From: Fistularia commersonii
Lineage: Eukaryota; Chordata; Actinopteri; Syngnathiformes; Fistulariidae
Assembly: GCA_037954325.1 (NCBI GenBank)
Contig: JBBMNZ010000013.1
Location: 10,412,501 to 10,476,500, forward strand
Reading direction: 5' to 3'
DNA length: 64,000 nucleotides
This document shows, piece by piece, positions 12,929 through 24,509 of the stretch (position 1 is the first letter of the stretch; each line of letters opens with the position of its first letter). The notes beneath the pieces were generated by a model that was given only the letters and a program-made list of their open reading frames with translations, made no database searches and had not been told where the DNA came from. Both the position numbers and the translations under genes were made by a program.

Positions 12929-15900
12929 GGTAGTGGTTTGCTCATGCCTGAGCACATGCACTTAAGGAAGACAACTTAATGTGTAACCATCACACTTTCT
13001 ATTGCCTTAGGCATTAGAAAGGTATTAAGAGGAGGAGGTGGAAAAAACACATTTTTGGCGAGGTAAAAATGTTACACAGGCACTATGTTACTTTCTCACA
13101 TAACAACAAACCAAACCAGTGGTAATTAAATTAGATTGTGGGTTTTCATTAAACATGCACTGTAAATAGGAAAACTCATAGCAATGGCATAATAATATAA
13201 TTAGAGCAATGCAAGATCTCATTTTAGCATGATGTGGATTGATTAACCTTGTCTCATAAAATTGTGAGCTTAGTTAAACAACTGATTCAAGTGTAAGATG
13301 AATTATTTGAGGATTCTGTGCTTTCTATGGTATATAAGCACATGCAAATGTATAGCAATGGGCTCACACCCATATCCACACCTCTGCCTAGTACAGTGTA
13401 TAAAGCTGTGTCCCACTGTTAAGCACTCTCCATCAAAAGCATTCCTCGGCTCTCTCCTCTTGCTCCAGTCTCAATTCCATGCCAAAAACAACAACGTGTT
13501 GGACTCTGCAGACCGATCTGACTCTTCAGACCAGTGGAACATTCTAAAAGCATTCAAAGAACTATCCCTCCAAACCAAAATAAAAAGGGGCCGTCTTGAC
13601 TTTCACTCTGCCAAAATATGCCAACTTTTTCCAAAATGTACTAAATTGGATTGTATTAATGGTACTTGGAAAATTATAAAATACTTGAATGATTGACTGG
13701 AATAGATGGCATATTTATCTAAAAAAGCGATACCCTAGCCTTGTTTTGAAAAACAACTTTTTTCAGTCTACATCCAGAACTGAATGTTTGCAAAGTTTTA
13801 AGTGTCCTTCTATATTTTTGTCATTTTATTGTTGATTTTTAATTTTTTCCTAATTTTTTCATTTCCAAATTATTCCATTCTCCTTTAACAAATGAATTAC
13901 AGTAGAGCAAAATTGCATGCGAGTATTAATAAATAATAACAATGTTAGTGAAAGCAATTGTTTCACATATTTTGATTAGCTATGATCTTATTTAAGCTTT
14001 GATATATATATATATCTTGACCTTTTTCTCACATGAGCCAAAACAATCATATTGTTTTAGATGTATGGAACTCAGCTCCTCAACTATTTCTAAAATGCTA
14101 CATTTCAGCATTATAACCTTTGTTTATTTTATGAATAAATTATTTATCATGCCTTCATCAACAACAAAAAAACAGACAACACTCTGACTCTGAATTTAGC
14201 AAGTAGGAAATAAAAACACATTGCAATGAGTATGAAATTAATATCCATTAAATATAATGAAAATATGTGGATGTTGAAGTAGTGTTTCCTGGCAGCACAA
14301 AGGAAAATAGTTTCTCTGCACAACTCAGATTATTGATAGCTGCATTGTTTTTGTTACAAAGTCCAGATTATGAAAAAATTGTAGACTTATCTGGTTGATG
14401 CTAATCCAGAGGAATTTTCTACTGGTGCTGGATAGGACTAGATTTAATGAAATACATGATACAAAATTCATAAACAAGATTGAATTGCTATAGCAAAATG
14501 TAGTGGGGTGAAAAATTAGGACATAAGAGCCAACGTTTGTTTTAGTAATGCATGAGTGATTGCATTGTGGTTTCTTTTTCTTCTCATCAAAAACAAAAAC
14601 AAATAAAGCAAAGCAGCCACGTGAACCAGAATACATCAGGGAAAGTGACCCCCTCTCATTATGGTTAACATGTGTGCAGCAGGTAAGAAACTCCCTCAAT
14701 GACATCTACAGTATACAATGGAGCTCCTTGTTGGAGTTGCCGAAACTACAGCTTCCCGAGTTCTCTTTTGCACCCGAGCAATTTACTTAAATATTTGAAG
14801 AAATCTTTTTTCGAAATATGGTATTTTACCATGAGCAGTTAAAGAGCATTTTATCTCAAAGGCGCATGTTGTTTCATCTGCAATGCTCAAGGGCCATTTG
14901 TTATCCATGTATCATGTTTGCAAGTTGTCCTTGAAACAATCTACTTTCATAACACTGTAGAGAATTTAAAGCTGCAGAAATTTTCTGGTAGGTGCATCTA
15001 CTGTAAAGCCGTAGCTTTTGTGGGATGGTTGAGAAATGCATGTGATGTACTATCTGCTCAGCAACCAGGTTTTTGTACTTTATAATTGTGCTTGTTTTCA
15101 TAGGGGTAGCAGCCAACTGTGGCTGACCATGCATGGACCCTCTTAATTTAATTGGCATAAGGCCGGATTTGGCCAAATGCAACTATTGATCCAAAGCAAT
15201 CCTTTTTCACCTGCGCACTTCATTATCCTGTCCTCACAGGTTAAAATAACACCCAAAATGCTTTTTCTGGCCATGTAAAATATTTAGACATTAAACAGTG
15301 AATAGAAAGGATGTCCAACAGTCAAACCAAAATCCTGAATTAAAATTCTAAAATTAAAATTGTCTTCCTGCTCATATAACACAAAGTCCCCCCCACTTCA
15401 TTTTGAGAAAACATTTGTATTGTTAATCTCCGTATTTGCAGTATTTTGAAACTTCTCACCTTTTTAATTGACACAGGCTCAATATGTACAGTTCAATCCG
15501 ACATTTTCAAATCTTTTTAACTCTTTAGTTTAGGTTTTATTGATGGCAGCATCAATAACTTTTTCTTCTTTCTTCCTTTTTTCCTGTCTTTTATTGTCAG
15601 GCATCAAATATTCTAAATTGGAATTTCTGCATTATATATTTTAAGGACAAAAAATGTTAAGTGCATATTTTTTACAATACAGATTATATACTTTCTGTTC
15701 AGGCACAAAAGGAATAATATTTATTATATATTTCGGCAGTGATAAAAGATAAAAGATGCCTTCTAAGACTGTCTCTGATAGATGCATCTCAGTCTTGCTT
15801 CTTGTTTCCTCATCTGCAGCCAACAATGTCTGTTGTTGGAATTCAATGTTCATGTTACTAACTGCACACACTAATGTTACATATTAAGGTTATATGAAAT

Positions 15901-16659
15901 TGTATTATCATGAAAATATCAAATCCTTTATAACACATTATCGGTGAGCACCAGAAGCAGCCAAAGTCCACTGAATTATAGAATATAAACACTGGATTTG
16001 CAGGGGGTCTTTGTGTTTTGCTTGAAAAGTAAGCTGCAGGAGAACTGAATTCCTGTATGGAATTCTGCTATGCTTCATATTGAGGCTCCATGATGGAAAG
16101 CTGTGGGAGTAGAGTGTGTGTCTGATGTGTGCTGTATTTTCCTGTCATTAGTCTGCACAATAACAGATGTGCACATCTGTCTTACCTACAAGCTGCCTTC
16201 ATTTAAGAGAAGGAAGAGAGAGGGTGTGCATATTTTGTGACTTTATAGAAGACAAACAATCTTCAGGTTGCTCCAGATTGTCATGTGGACTACGTTGTTG
16301 TCAAGGGAGCAACCAAAGCCAAATGGACAAAACAGACCAAAGGTTTAAAAGCCATGCAATTTTCTTTGCTCGCCACCCCCCCCCACACACACACACACAC
16401 ATTGAGACCCAGAAAGCATACTTGGTATACAAATAAAGATACACACATAATTAGCCAAATTTGACAAGCAGCATCAGCAGCATAAGTTACATTCATTTTA
16501 CGCACCAGCATCATTTAATAGCACGTATAGTTTCAAATAGGGCTCTACAACACTGACACTGTGTCTCGTGAAAAGAAAGGATACCTTTTTTTAATCGCAT
16601 TGTTTTTTAATCCAGATATAGTTGAAAAGAAGCTTGAGCTTCAAAACTTAAATCATGGA

Positions 16660-17290
16660 CTTTTGAGCAGCAAGAGGAGAAAGGAGATTGAGATGATGAG
16701 GAGTGGGAGGAAGGAAGGGTAGGAGGCTGTTGCTCTCTGTTCTCTTTAACGGAGGAGAAGAGGAAAAAAGGTTAAGTGAAGAAGAGGTTAACTGTTGAAA
16801 ATTGAGAGGTTCAGTCAGAGGTCCTGGTTCAGTGAACCTCTGGGGAAGCGAGGTGTGTATATGGGAGGAGGGGCAGGATACAAGTAAATCACTTTTGCTT
16901 TAAACATACAGGATGTGCAAATGAGCCGGTAATGAAAGAGTGAAAGAGAGAATGAAAGAGAAAGGGATAAGAGGCCAAGGAAAGAGAGGATGACAAAAGT
17001 AGGCTTGAAAATTGTCATGAAGAAAGAGAGTTGGTGCAAATGAAAGTCATAGTAATGGAGTATTTTGATTTCAAGGAGTTGGATTTAATCTGTTAGATGG
17101 AGAAAAGAGAGAAAATTAAATGAAAATATGAAGAAGTACAATAGCAGAAAAAAGCAAAAGAAAGAGGGATAAATTATGACTTGAGCTGTGAGCCGAAGGA
17201 AAGTAGGGCCCCTGATGAGAAACCCATACAGCTTCATGACACCCCCCTGTTCAGGAGCAATGTTGAGAGGAGGAGGAGGAGGAGAGGCTC
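16660..17290. repeat. Purine-rich (GA) strand-asymmetric tract
   Basis: Over some 600 bp the plus strand is dominated by A and G (GAAAGAGTGAAAGAGAGAAT, GGAGGAGGAGGAGAGGC), with few exceptions near 16730-16750. It is low complexity and not coding. Confidence 0.7.
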
Positions 17291-18156
17291 CGTGTGACTA
17301 ATGTCTTTTTCACACATTTCAGCTCCAATCATCCATCATTGTGTCCACCTCCCGTTCTTGTTAAAACAACACTGCGTTGTGACAGCAACGAGAAGACTAC
17401 TGTAGCTGTTTGCCTTCTTTGTGTCTAGTTCCAGCCCTCACACTTCATTTATACCTTTTATTTAACCTTCATCCCTTCTATTCTGAACAGTAGAACTAAT
17501 GTTTAGCAGTTGCCACAACTGGAAACTCAGTTCTTGTTGTCATCTATGGTGACATTTTTGTCGCCACTGTCATCTAGAGTTCCTCTGAAACAAACCCAAT
17601 AAATAAACAAACCCAATACCCTTTGTGACTGAATTACTTCAGAGTCTCATATTTAGAAAGGTTAATATTTAAGGGAAATTTTTCCCATCCTTCTAACAGC
17701 TTTTACCATTATTCCTTTCACAAAGAAATGTACCAAAGTGTGTTTGTTATTACAAGAAACCCAAACTGGGCAACAGACGTCTACAAGCCATCCAAATGCC
17801 CATTAGTTGATGATTTCAGAACCCTGAATCAGAAGTTATGGACCTCTGACTGGCCCAATTTTTCTCAAATGTTCACAAAAATTCCCTGTGCAATAACCAT
17901 TTATTGCATGACATGTTTTGTCTGTCCATCGACAGTCAAATTCCAAATGACTTGACCCATCAAAACCTTTTTTTTTAATGGCGCGGTGTCATTCATTTAT
18001 CTCACAAGCTTAACAGTAAAATTAAGGCCATGCTGTCATCATATGAAGGTTAACCAAACAAAAATCATTGAACTGGGAGAAAAAAAAACAAACAAACATA
18101 TGTGAACACTACACTTGCTTGCTTACAGGTGCTGAAATAAAATACAGGCATACACC

Positions 18157-18825
18157 TTACAATTTTCCAGTCGTAGACTTAAAACTGGCAGTCTTAAGGA
18201 AATCACAAGGCAACAGAAAAGTCAGCCAAAGTCGCTGTTGTGTGTGCAGCAACTGCGTTCCTATGCTAACAGAGAGCGAGTTATAAGGAGATCCACTTTT
18301 TGTCGTCGGCTGTTCACTGTAGACAAACTGCTGTGTTGACTGACCGGATGACTCCTCTTCAGCTTCCTCCGTGATCGTGCCGGTGCCTGGTCTTTTCCCA
18401 CCAGATGCTAATTCTGCAGCAGCCAGTTGTTGATATCCTCACAGGAGAACGTCCAGTGTCTCCTGTCTGTGGCGTTTCTTTGGGCCGGCTTCACTAGTTT
18501 TCCCAGGACCTTTTCTGTGTTTGTGAAAGAAAACTGTAGACACAGCCTTTGGCTCTAGTGTCCATTTAAAACTAGCAGCACCTTTCCGCTTAGTTTGGCT
18601 TAAGGCATCAATTGCATCTGGAGAGGAGCAACGAGAACACATCCTTTGGAAGTTGTGGACATCCACAAGCACTTTCCCATTCCTTTCTTCTCTTCTTGTC
18701 TTCTGAAATCTGTGTAGACTAGCATCAGCCCCTTTGTTTCCCTGAGACTGGCACCGGCAACCAAAAGCAGCACAATGTGGGATTATTATCGTTTTTACCG
18801 TATCGTACCAAGCAAAAGTTAACAC
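18157..18825 (-). pseudogene. THAP-domain reading frame with an in-frame stop and damaged zinc ligands
   Basis: On the minus strand, 128 codons run from 18825 to a TGA at 18441-18439. The same frame then stays open for 93 more codons to a TAA at 18159-18157. Residues 16-73 resemble a THAP DNA-binding domain: PHCAAFGC near the start, QSQGNKG, SLHRFQK, NFQR and CSxxxSPD, then KRKGAASFKWTL and VFFHK. THAP uses a C2CH zinc site; Cys18, Cys23 and Cys63 are present, but the His (CSxHF) is replaced by Cys66 and the following Phe by Ser. The ATG expected just before PHC is lost (ATC). The part after the TGA is acidic then polar (EEAEEESSGQ). No introns are apparent, so this may be a retrocopy or a fragment of a THAP-bearing DNA transposon (P-element/THAP9-like). 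Family assignment is by motif pattern only. Confidence 0.7.
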
Positions 18826-21739
18826 AAGTGGAAAGCCAAAGTCAAAGCAAGCACCCTTGATATGTCCTCAGCCCAACATGCATTGCCCTAGTAAAATGAC
18901 GACAGTGCCCCTGGGTTAAAATATGTGTTGTAAATTGGCAACTCTAAATGACTCAAATTGACCAGCAGCATTATTCATGTACAACTGTATATACTGGCTC
19001 CCTTTAGACCAATGATAATGCGATCAACTGAAACCAAATGATGGAAAAAATAAAATACCATGTATAATGAGCCAGATATATTTAGACTGAAAATTCAGTA
19101 TACGTCATGTTTTTATGGTGAGATAGTCATCGATTGTCATTGCAGTCGGTAATTTGTCAGGAAACACATCCTCCTGTTACAGTATCTGCAACGTCACATT
19201 TTTGGTAGCTTTGTGGTTGTATGTGTGTGAGTGTGTCTGTGTGTGTTTCCTAATTTGAAAAACATAATTTGCTACTGACAATTCATGATTTTTCCCCTCT
19301 GAGGTCTGTCAGAGGCAAATACTTCTAATAGGAAATGTGAATAACAACAGTGATGGTATTGTTTTCATGGTGATCATTAAGCTGTGCTATTTTGCAATCC
19401 ACTGGAATGCTTATATTTGTGTGTGACTTGTTGACAACTTTGCACCACTTCTGTCATTATATGGCTCTGTGAACACAAATGAAGTGAGGGTCAAATGCAA
19501 CAATTGTCTCAATTTAGACCTGGAAACTGAACAAAGAAAATGTTTCATGCATGAAAACCTCCTTACTCAACTGGGAAAAACCTGAGGTGAACCAATGTCT
19601 GAAGAATTTTTATACAATTGCTTTTCATAATCGGTCAGGACACTTTGTTCAACACAACCAAAGGATTATGTGTTTTACTACTATATTTGGAGGTTATTGT
19701 TGGACTCCAAAAGGTGTTTTGAGAAGCCAGGGACACATGTAGAAGTTTAGCAGAGTCTTCCTAACTTCACCAGACCCTCCTCTTTCCTGTTCTCCATCTT
19801 CCTGTTTAGCTTTCTTTGTATGCTTCTCCAGTTCTGCTGTATTTTAATCCCTTTCTAACTGTCAATCACACTCACTTAAATTCCATGCTCTCCCATACAC
19901 TTAATTTCCTTCCATTTACTTTTTTTTCCCCCGTGTTCTCCTACTCATCCAATTTGTGACCTTCATCTGGCTTACCTCTCAGTCACTCTTACTCCCTCCC
20001 ACCTTCTCTGCTCAGTCAGCCTGCTCTTTTAGCCACTGTTTTTCTAGCTTTCAGACTCTGAGTTGACTGACCACTGAGCAGTCAAGGTCACACCTGATTT
20101 CATGTCTCAATATGTGAGATCCCAGTTGATAGTACACCCGCCTGCCTTGTTATGTGTTTGGTCAATGTGGATACCAGTGAGTGTCAAGCCATACTTAAAG
20201 TTATCTGTCACAAGTAGAGAGAAAACTGAGTTGTGTGTCTGTAACTTAAACTGTATATTATGCACCTTACTCACCGGCTTATTTGGTCAAGGTCTGTTTT
20301 TAAGAGGAATTTGGAGCAAACTGCCTTTGGTTTGTCCTTGAAGTTGTACTTGTAACAGTAAGTTTACTGGTATATTCACCAACTAATGTTGTGTCGAATA
20401 CAAGCATGTATAAGGAACCTCTTGTGGATATAAAGCACAATTTTAAACGTCTCATAAATTGCTCATTAAAAATCAAGTCATTATTCACTTGTTTAATCCA
20501 AGGAACCCATTATTGTAAAGACTTGTTACTTGGTGATCAAAACTTTTCTTTTGATCATATGCATCTCTTTCGAAACCGAGAGCTCCCCATTTACAGTTTT
20601 GCGCACTTAGAATCTTGCTCTTCCTCAAATCTGAAATTTGCCCCTTGCTGCTATAATGCCGAGTTCAAGCTCCATTTTTTTTTATCACAGACCATGTATG
20701 AGATTTTCAGGATGTGAGTCACAGTTCCACAAAATACCTTTTTGGTCTTTAACGGCGTGTGTATGTAGCCTTGCAATGTGATATCCGTCTGAGCAAGCCA
20801 TGCAGTCACCTAAGTTAGCCTATCCAGATGAGTTCTGTCCTGCTGGATTTAGCAGCAAGCGTGTCTTCATACGTTATTAAGGATTTGGGTGCACTGATAC
20901 AAATACCACAGTGAGGCAACAACTAGCATTTTCCATCGTTATCTTTGAAGCCGCTTCGGTCCTGTGCGGGAAACAAGGACGTGATCCCCAGGACACAGTA
21001 AAAGCGGTCATCATCTTGCACAGGAGAAAATATGCTCCTTGCAGCTTAAATCTCATCTAGCAGCTCACTACAACTTTCCCCTTCTTGCTCCATTTACTCC
21101 CTGCAATGTTATGGACTGATCCACTCTCACCAACAAAGGCCGGAAATGATAGCTGTATTGTGTAATGATGAAGAAGTGTGTGGTTGTTTTCTCTGTCTTG
21201 TAAGCTTTCGCTGAATAACAAACTTGAAAATAACTGATTTCTCCCGGGGTAAACTAGTAAAGGTTGTACAAGGGTTATGCTGTCATTCCAAATGACCGTA
21301 AACCTTTTAAAAAGTCAAGTGCTCCCTAGACTTTTCAAAGGTCAGAATTCGTATTACATAGGTCAATATGTAATCTGAGGTCCATATTTAAAGGCCTGTG
21401 GAGGGACACGGCCCCACTTCTCACCCTGGGAGAGCCATGTAAGTAACAAATACGGGAAAGGACTGTCTGTAACCAACTGACTTCATTGTAACTAGAAAGC
21501 AATGGTGTCAAGCTGAGAGGTGCCTTAGATCTGAGCCTTTTGGTCTGCAATCCTTTTTGCTCAAGGTGAACTCATTGCAACCTTTGGCCTTCATACCTTG
21601 TATTTGATGTAAACTATGGGAATGGGAAGAAGCACCTTGCAAGACCTTTTCTTTGATCACAATGTAAGGAAGCTCAAGCAATGTGTATAGTGGTGTTGAA
21701 ATATGACGGTGTTTAATCTGGTCTTCCATTTCTGTCAAG

Positions 21740-22012
21740 GTCCACCACGGGTGTCTGAACGAGTGGTCCACAGACAGAGTGTACGTCTGGGTCGCACCAT
21801 GAAGCTGGCCTGCCCCGTGGAGGGCGACCCCCCACCGCTCATAATGTGGACCAAAGATGGACGCAACATCCACAGTGGCTGGACACGATTCAGGGTGTTA
21901 CGCCATGGTCTACGGATCAAAGAAGTTGAGACCGAAGACGCTGGAACCTATATTTGCAAGGCAACTAATGGATTTGGCAGCGTGAACATCAACTACACTC
22001 TCATCATCATAG
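21740..22012 (+). CDS. fgfrl1: fgfrl1 exon: Ig-like domain 1
   Basis: 273 bp, phase 1 at both ends (91 codons). The acceptor is the AG at 21738-21739 after a pyrimidine-rich run; the donor is G|GTGGGT at 22013. It encodes the first Ig domain, from PPRVSERVVHRQSV to the end-strand NYTLIII. The B-strand Cys is in MKLACPVEGDPPP, the core Trp in IMWTKDG, and the F-strand Cys in AGTYICKATNGFG. The protein match to the FGFRL1 D1 domain is near-continuous, so this identity is secure. The first codon (Gly, G|GT) needs one base from an upstream exon that should carry the signal peptide. Because the exon is symmetric (1-1), skipping it would keep the frame, as in the FGFR forms that lack D1. Confidence 0.96.
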
Positions 22013-23883
22013 GTGGGTGACAACAAAAAACTGTTACGTGACATGAGACAACAGGATGAAATATATATCCATAAGGCAACAGTACAAAAAAAAATTGGGG
22101 GGGGGGGGATATTTCATAAAATTAGATAACAAAAAGATAACAAAGAGTAATGGAGATGTTTATCCCAAAATGTTTAAAACAACTCATAATCGGAGAACAT
22201 GTCAGTCTGACCTTTTGGACAAAAAAAAACAAAAACTAAGCGGTACAAATGTGTTTCTGACGGAAGAAAAAGCAGCCGTCTATGAATAAAGCACAACATT
22301 TTAGTCTTTATCCTGTTTTTTTCTGTCTTGCTTTCCTCTTGTGACTTTGAGTCTGCATTTGACCTTCTTTAAATCGACATTAAAGATCTGTTCTTTGCTG
22401 TGTGGTTTTCGAAGATATAATTTGCCAGTTTAGGTTGGTGGAGCCATTATATGGTAATCAATCCTGTGTAGTTCCTCCGACAATGAAGCGCTGACTTTGT
22501 CTGAGATTGTATGCTCATGTGTGACCACAATTGTTTTGCTTGAGGGTTCCTGTATGAGTATGAATGGTGCATTTGTGAAAGGAGACACTTGTGATTCTGC
22601 ACTGGCAGTGTTTGTCTGTAGGATGTTGCGTCTGCGTGGTAAGGAATGTTATGCCTGTGTATGCGTGCCTGTGTGTGCGTGTCTAAATACTGATGTCACT
22701 ATAAAAGAGACATTGTTGTGTCTTGTTCTTTTTTTCCTGCATAATAACTTTCCTTCTTGGTGCCTAGAAGGCAGCTTTTTTGGTCAGTGTGTCTGTGTAT
22801 TTGTCACTCTGTTCTCTTGTGGTGGCTGCGGTAATATAGTAGTGTCACGAGACAGAACAACTTTGTGTTGCCAGATGACTCTGTTGTGATACCTGCCAAA
22901 AACCCTCGATGCTAATGTTGAAAAAATACCACAGCAGAAACAAAATTCATCAGGCAAAAGCCTTGGAAATGATAGGAAAATTTATACCAAACTTCCAAGG
23001 ACATTTGGTGAGTCATTTAGGTTCAATATATTTTTATTGCTCATAAGTGTTTTTTTTTTTTTTTGAGCTTCATCATCAAATGTTTATGATCTATATATCT
23101 ATATATATTTATAAGTCTAATCAATAGCCTTCCTATACAGCTCGCGTTCATTGGCTGAGGATGTTTTTTTAAATGAGCGAATTATATAAATTAAATTTTA
23201 AACATTATTTTTTTAACATTAATGTCATTAAATCAGCCACATTGGATTGGGGAAAATCAACCAAAATCAGACTTATTATTCATTGTGATTATCACAAAAA
23301 TTAATGTTGAATCCATTTTAAATTGCATTATTTTTAGGAAATGATAACAGTCTTTTTATATCAGTTTTGTTGATAGTTAATGCTCAGACAGATATTTTCT
23401 ATAATGTATACGCACTCTGAACTGCGTCCTCTTCCTAAACCCCCAGTGTCACCTAGCATGTTCTTGGGAAAGAAATTAGTAACTGTGTGTAACTTTACCT
23501 GGGAACCAGGAAATAGGCCCACATCAACAAATGAAATGTGGAAAAAAGCATTCTGATTTGCAAATCAGGCCATTCATTTTGGCTCTCTGTTGAAAAAACA
23601 GTATGTCCTCTTTATCTCTAATTAATTTACCTAGCGCACCTGTCTTTCGCTCTATGATGCTGCATTGGTATGCAGAATCAGTTAATGTGATGAGAAGTGA
23701 AGTGGCTGTCAATACATTTGGAAATGCATTTTACTATCTGACTATTGGTGTGAGCTTGCGCACTTAAAGCTGCTCCCTTGTGATCTGATCAGGAGACATA
23801 AATGGAAGACATGAAGCCTCTGTTTGAGTGCTGCAGTCCCCCCAAACTCGACCAAGTGTATTTGTATCCAGCATTCCAAGTGT

Positions 23884-23920
<37 letters not shown>

Positions 23921-24451
23921 CCAATTCCATATGCGTGTGCATTCTGTGTGTCAAAAGGGAGTTTAGATGCCAATGTGGAGCTTAGCATTCCAGAGGATCT
24001 GTCCAAAGCATCCCTTTGTCAATGTCAGCACTTCAAAGAAAAGGTTCAGTAAAATCCTTCAAAACATACGATACTGCAAAATCACATAGCTGGTAAATGC
24101 TTATATTCATAATTCTCTCTACGGTACCACTCCAGAAGAGACTCATAAAAGACGTACTAAATATCCATGAAAGCTTTTTTTTACTTAATGATTTATGAGC
24201 TCACATAATCAACAGGCAAACAATGTAGAATTAGCCATGTCATTTTCAAGTGGCATGATTAATCAGCAAATTGGCAGTGAATAATATCCTTATATTCTGC
24301 AGTAATTATTGGCACGCACCTCAAAGTAGCATTGAGCTTGACCTGAACTTCAAAGTCCGGCTGGCATACAGAGGGCATGGGGGTGCTGGGAAATTGGGGG
24401 GTAACAGCTGCCACTTAGGTCATTCAGGCGAACAGCTGCTGTCTGTCTGTC

Positions 24452-24509
<58 letters not shown>

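Larger units (their letters stand above)
1..21739 (+). other. Region 5' of the fgfrl1 Ig1 exon: probable intron and/or upstream DNA
   Basis: No exon of fgfrl1 was confirmed here. The Ig1 exon begins in phase 1, so at least one coding exon with the signal peptide must lie upstream. No in-phase ATG-hydrophobic-Gly exon with a donor was convincing. Contents: two intact-looking minus-strand SINEs (3.6 and 4.1 kb), a third decayed one (7.2 kb), a broken THAP-like reading frame (18.2-18.8 kb), (TG)n arrays at 11.3 and 12.9 kb, a purine-rich tract at 16.7-17.3 kb and one exon-like patch at 1.1-1.3 kb. The rest looks like unique AT-rich non-coding DNA. Confidence 0.6.

Noticed and set aside
13298..13696. 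132-codon open frame starting with a signal-like hydrophobic stretch; considered as the missing fgfrl1 first exon
   Set aside because: No GT donor after the hydrophobic part in the required phase, no FGFRL1 similarity, and A-rich codons afterwards.
16847..16856. GCGAG|GT as a possible donor of a signal-peptide exon
   Set aside because: The codons before it (SEPLGKR) are not hydrophobic and no ATG fits.
21508..21920. Antisense open frames over the Ig1 exon
   Set aside because: Shadow frames of a coding exon with no family match.
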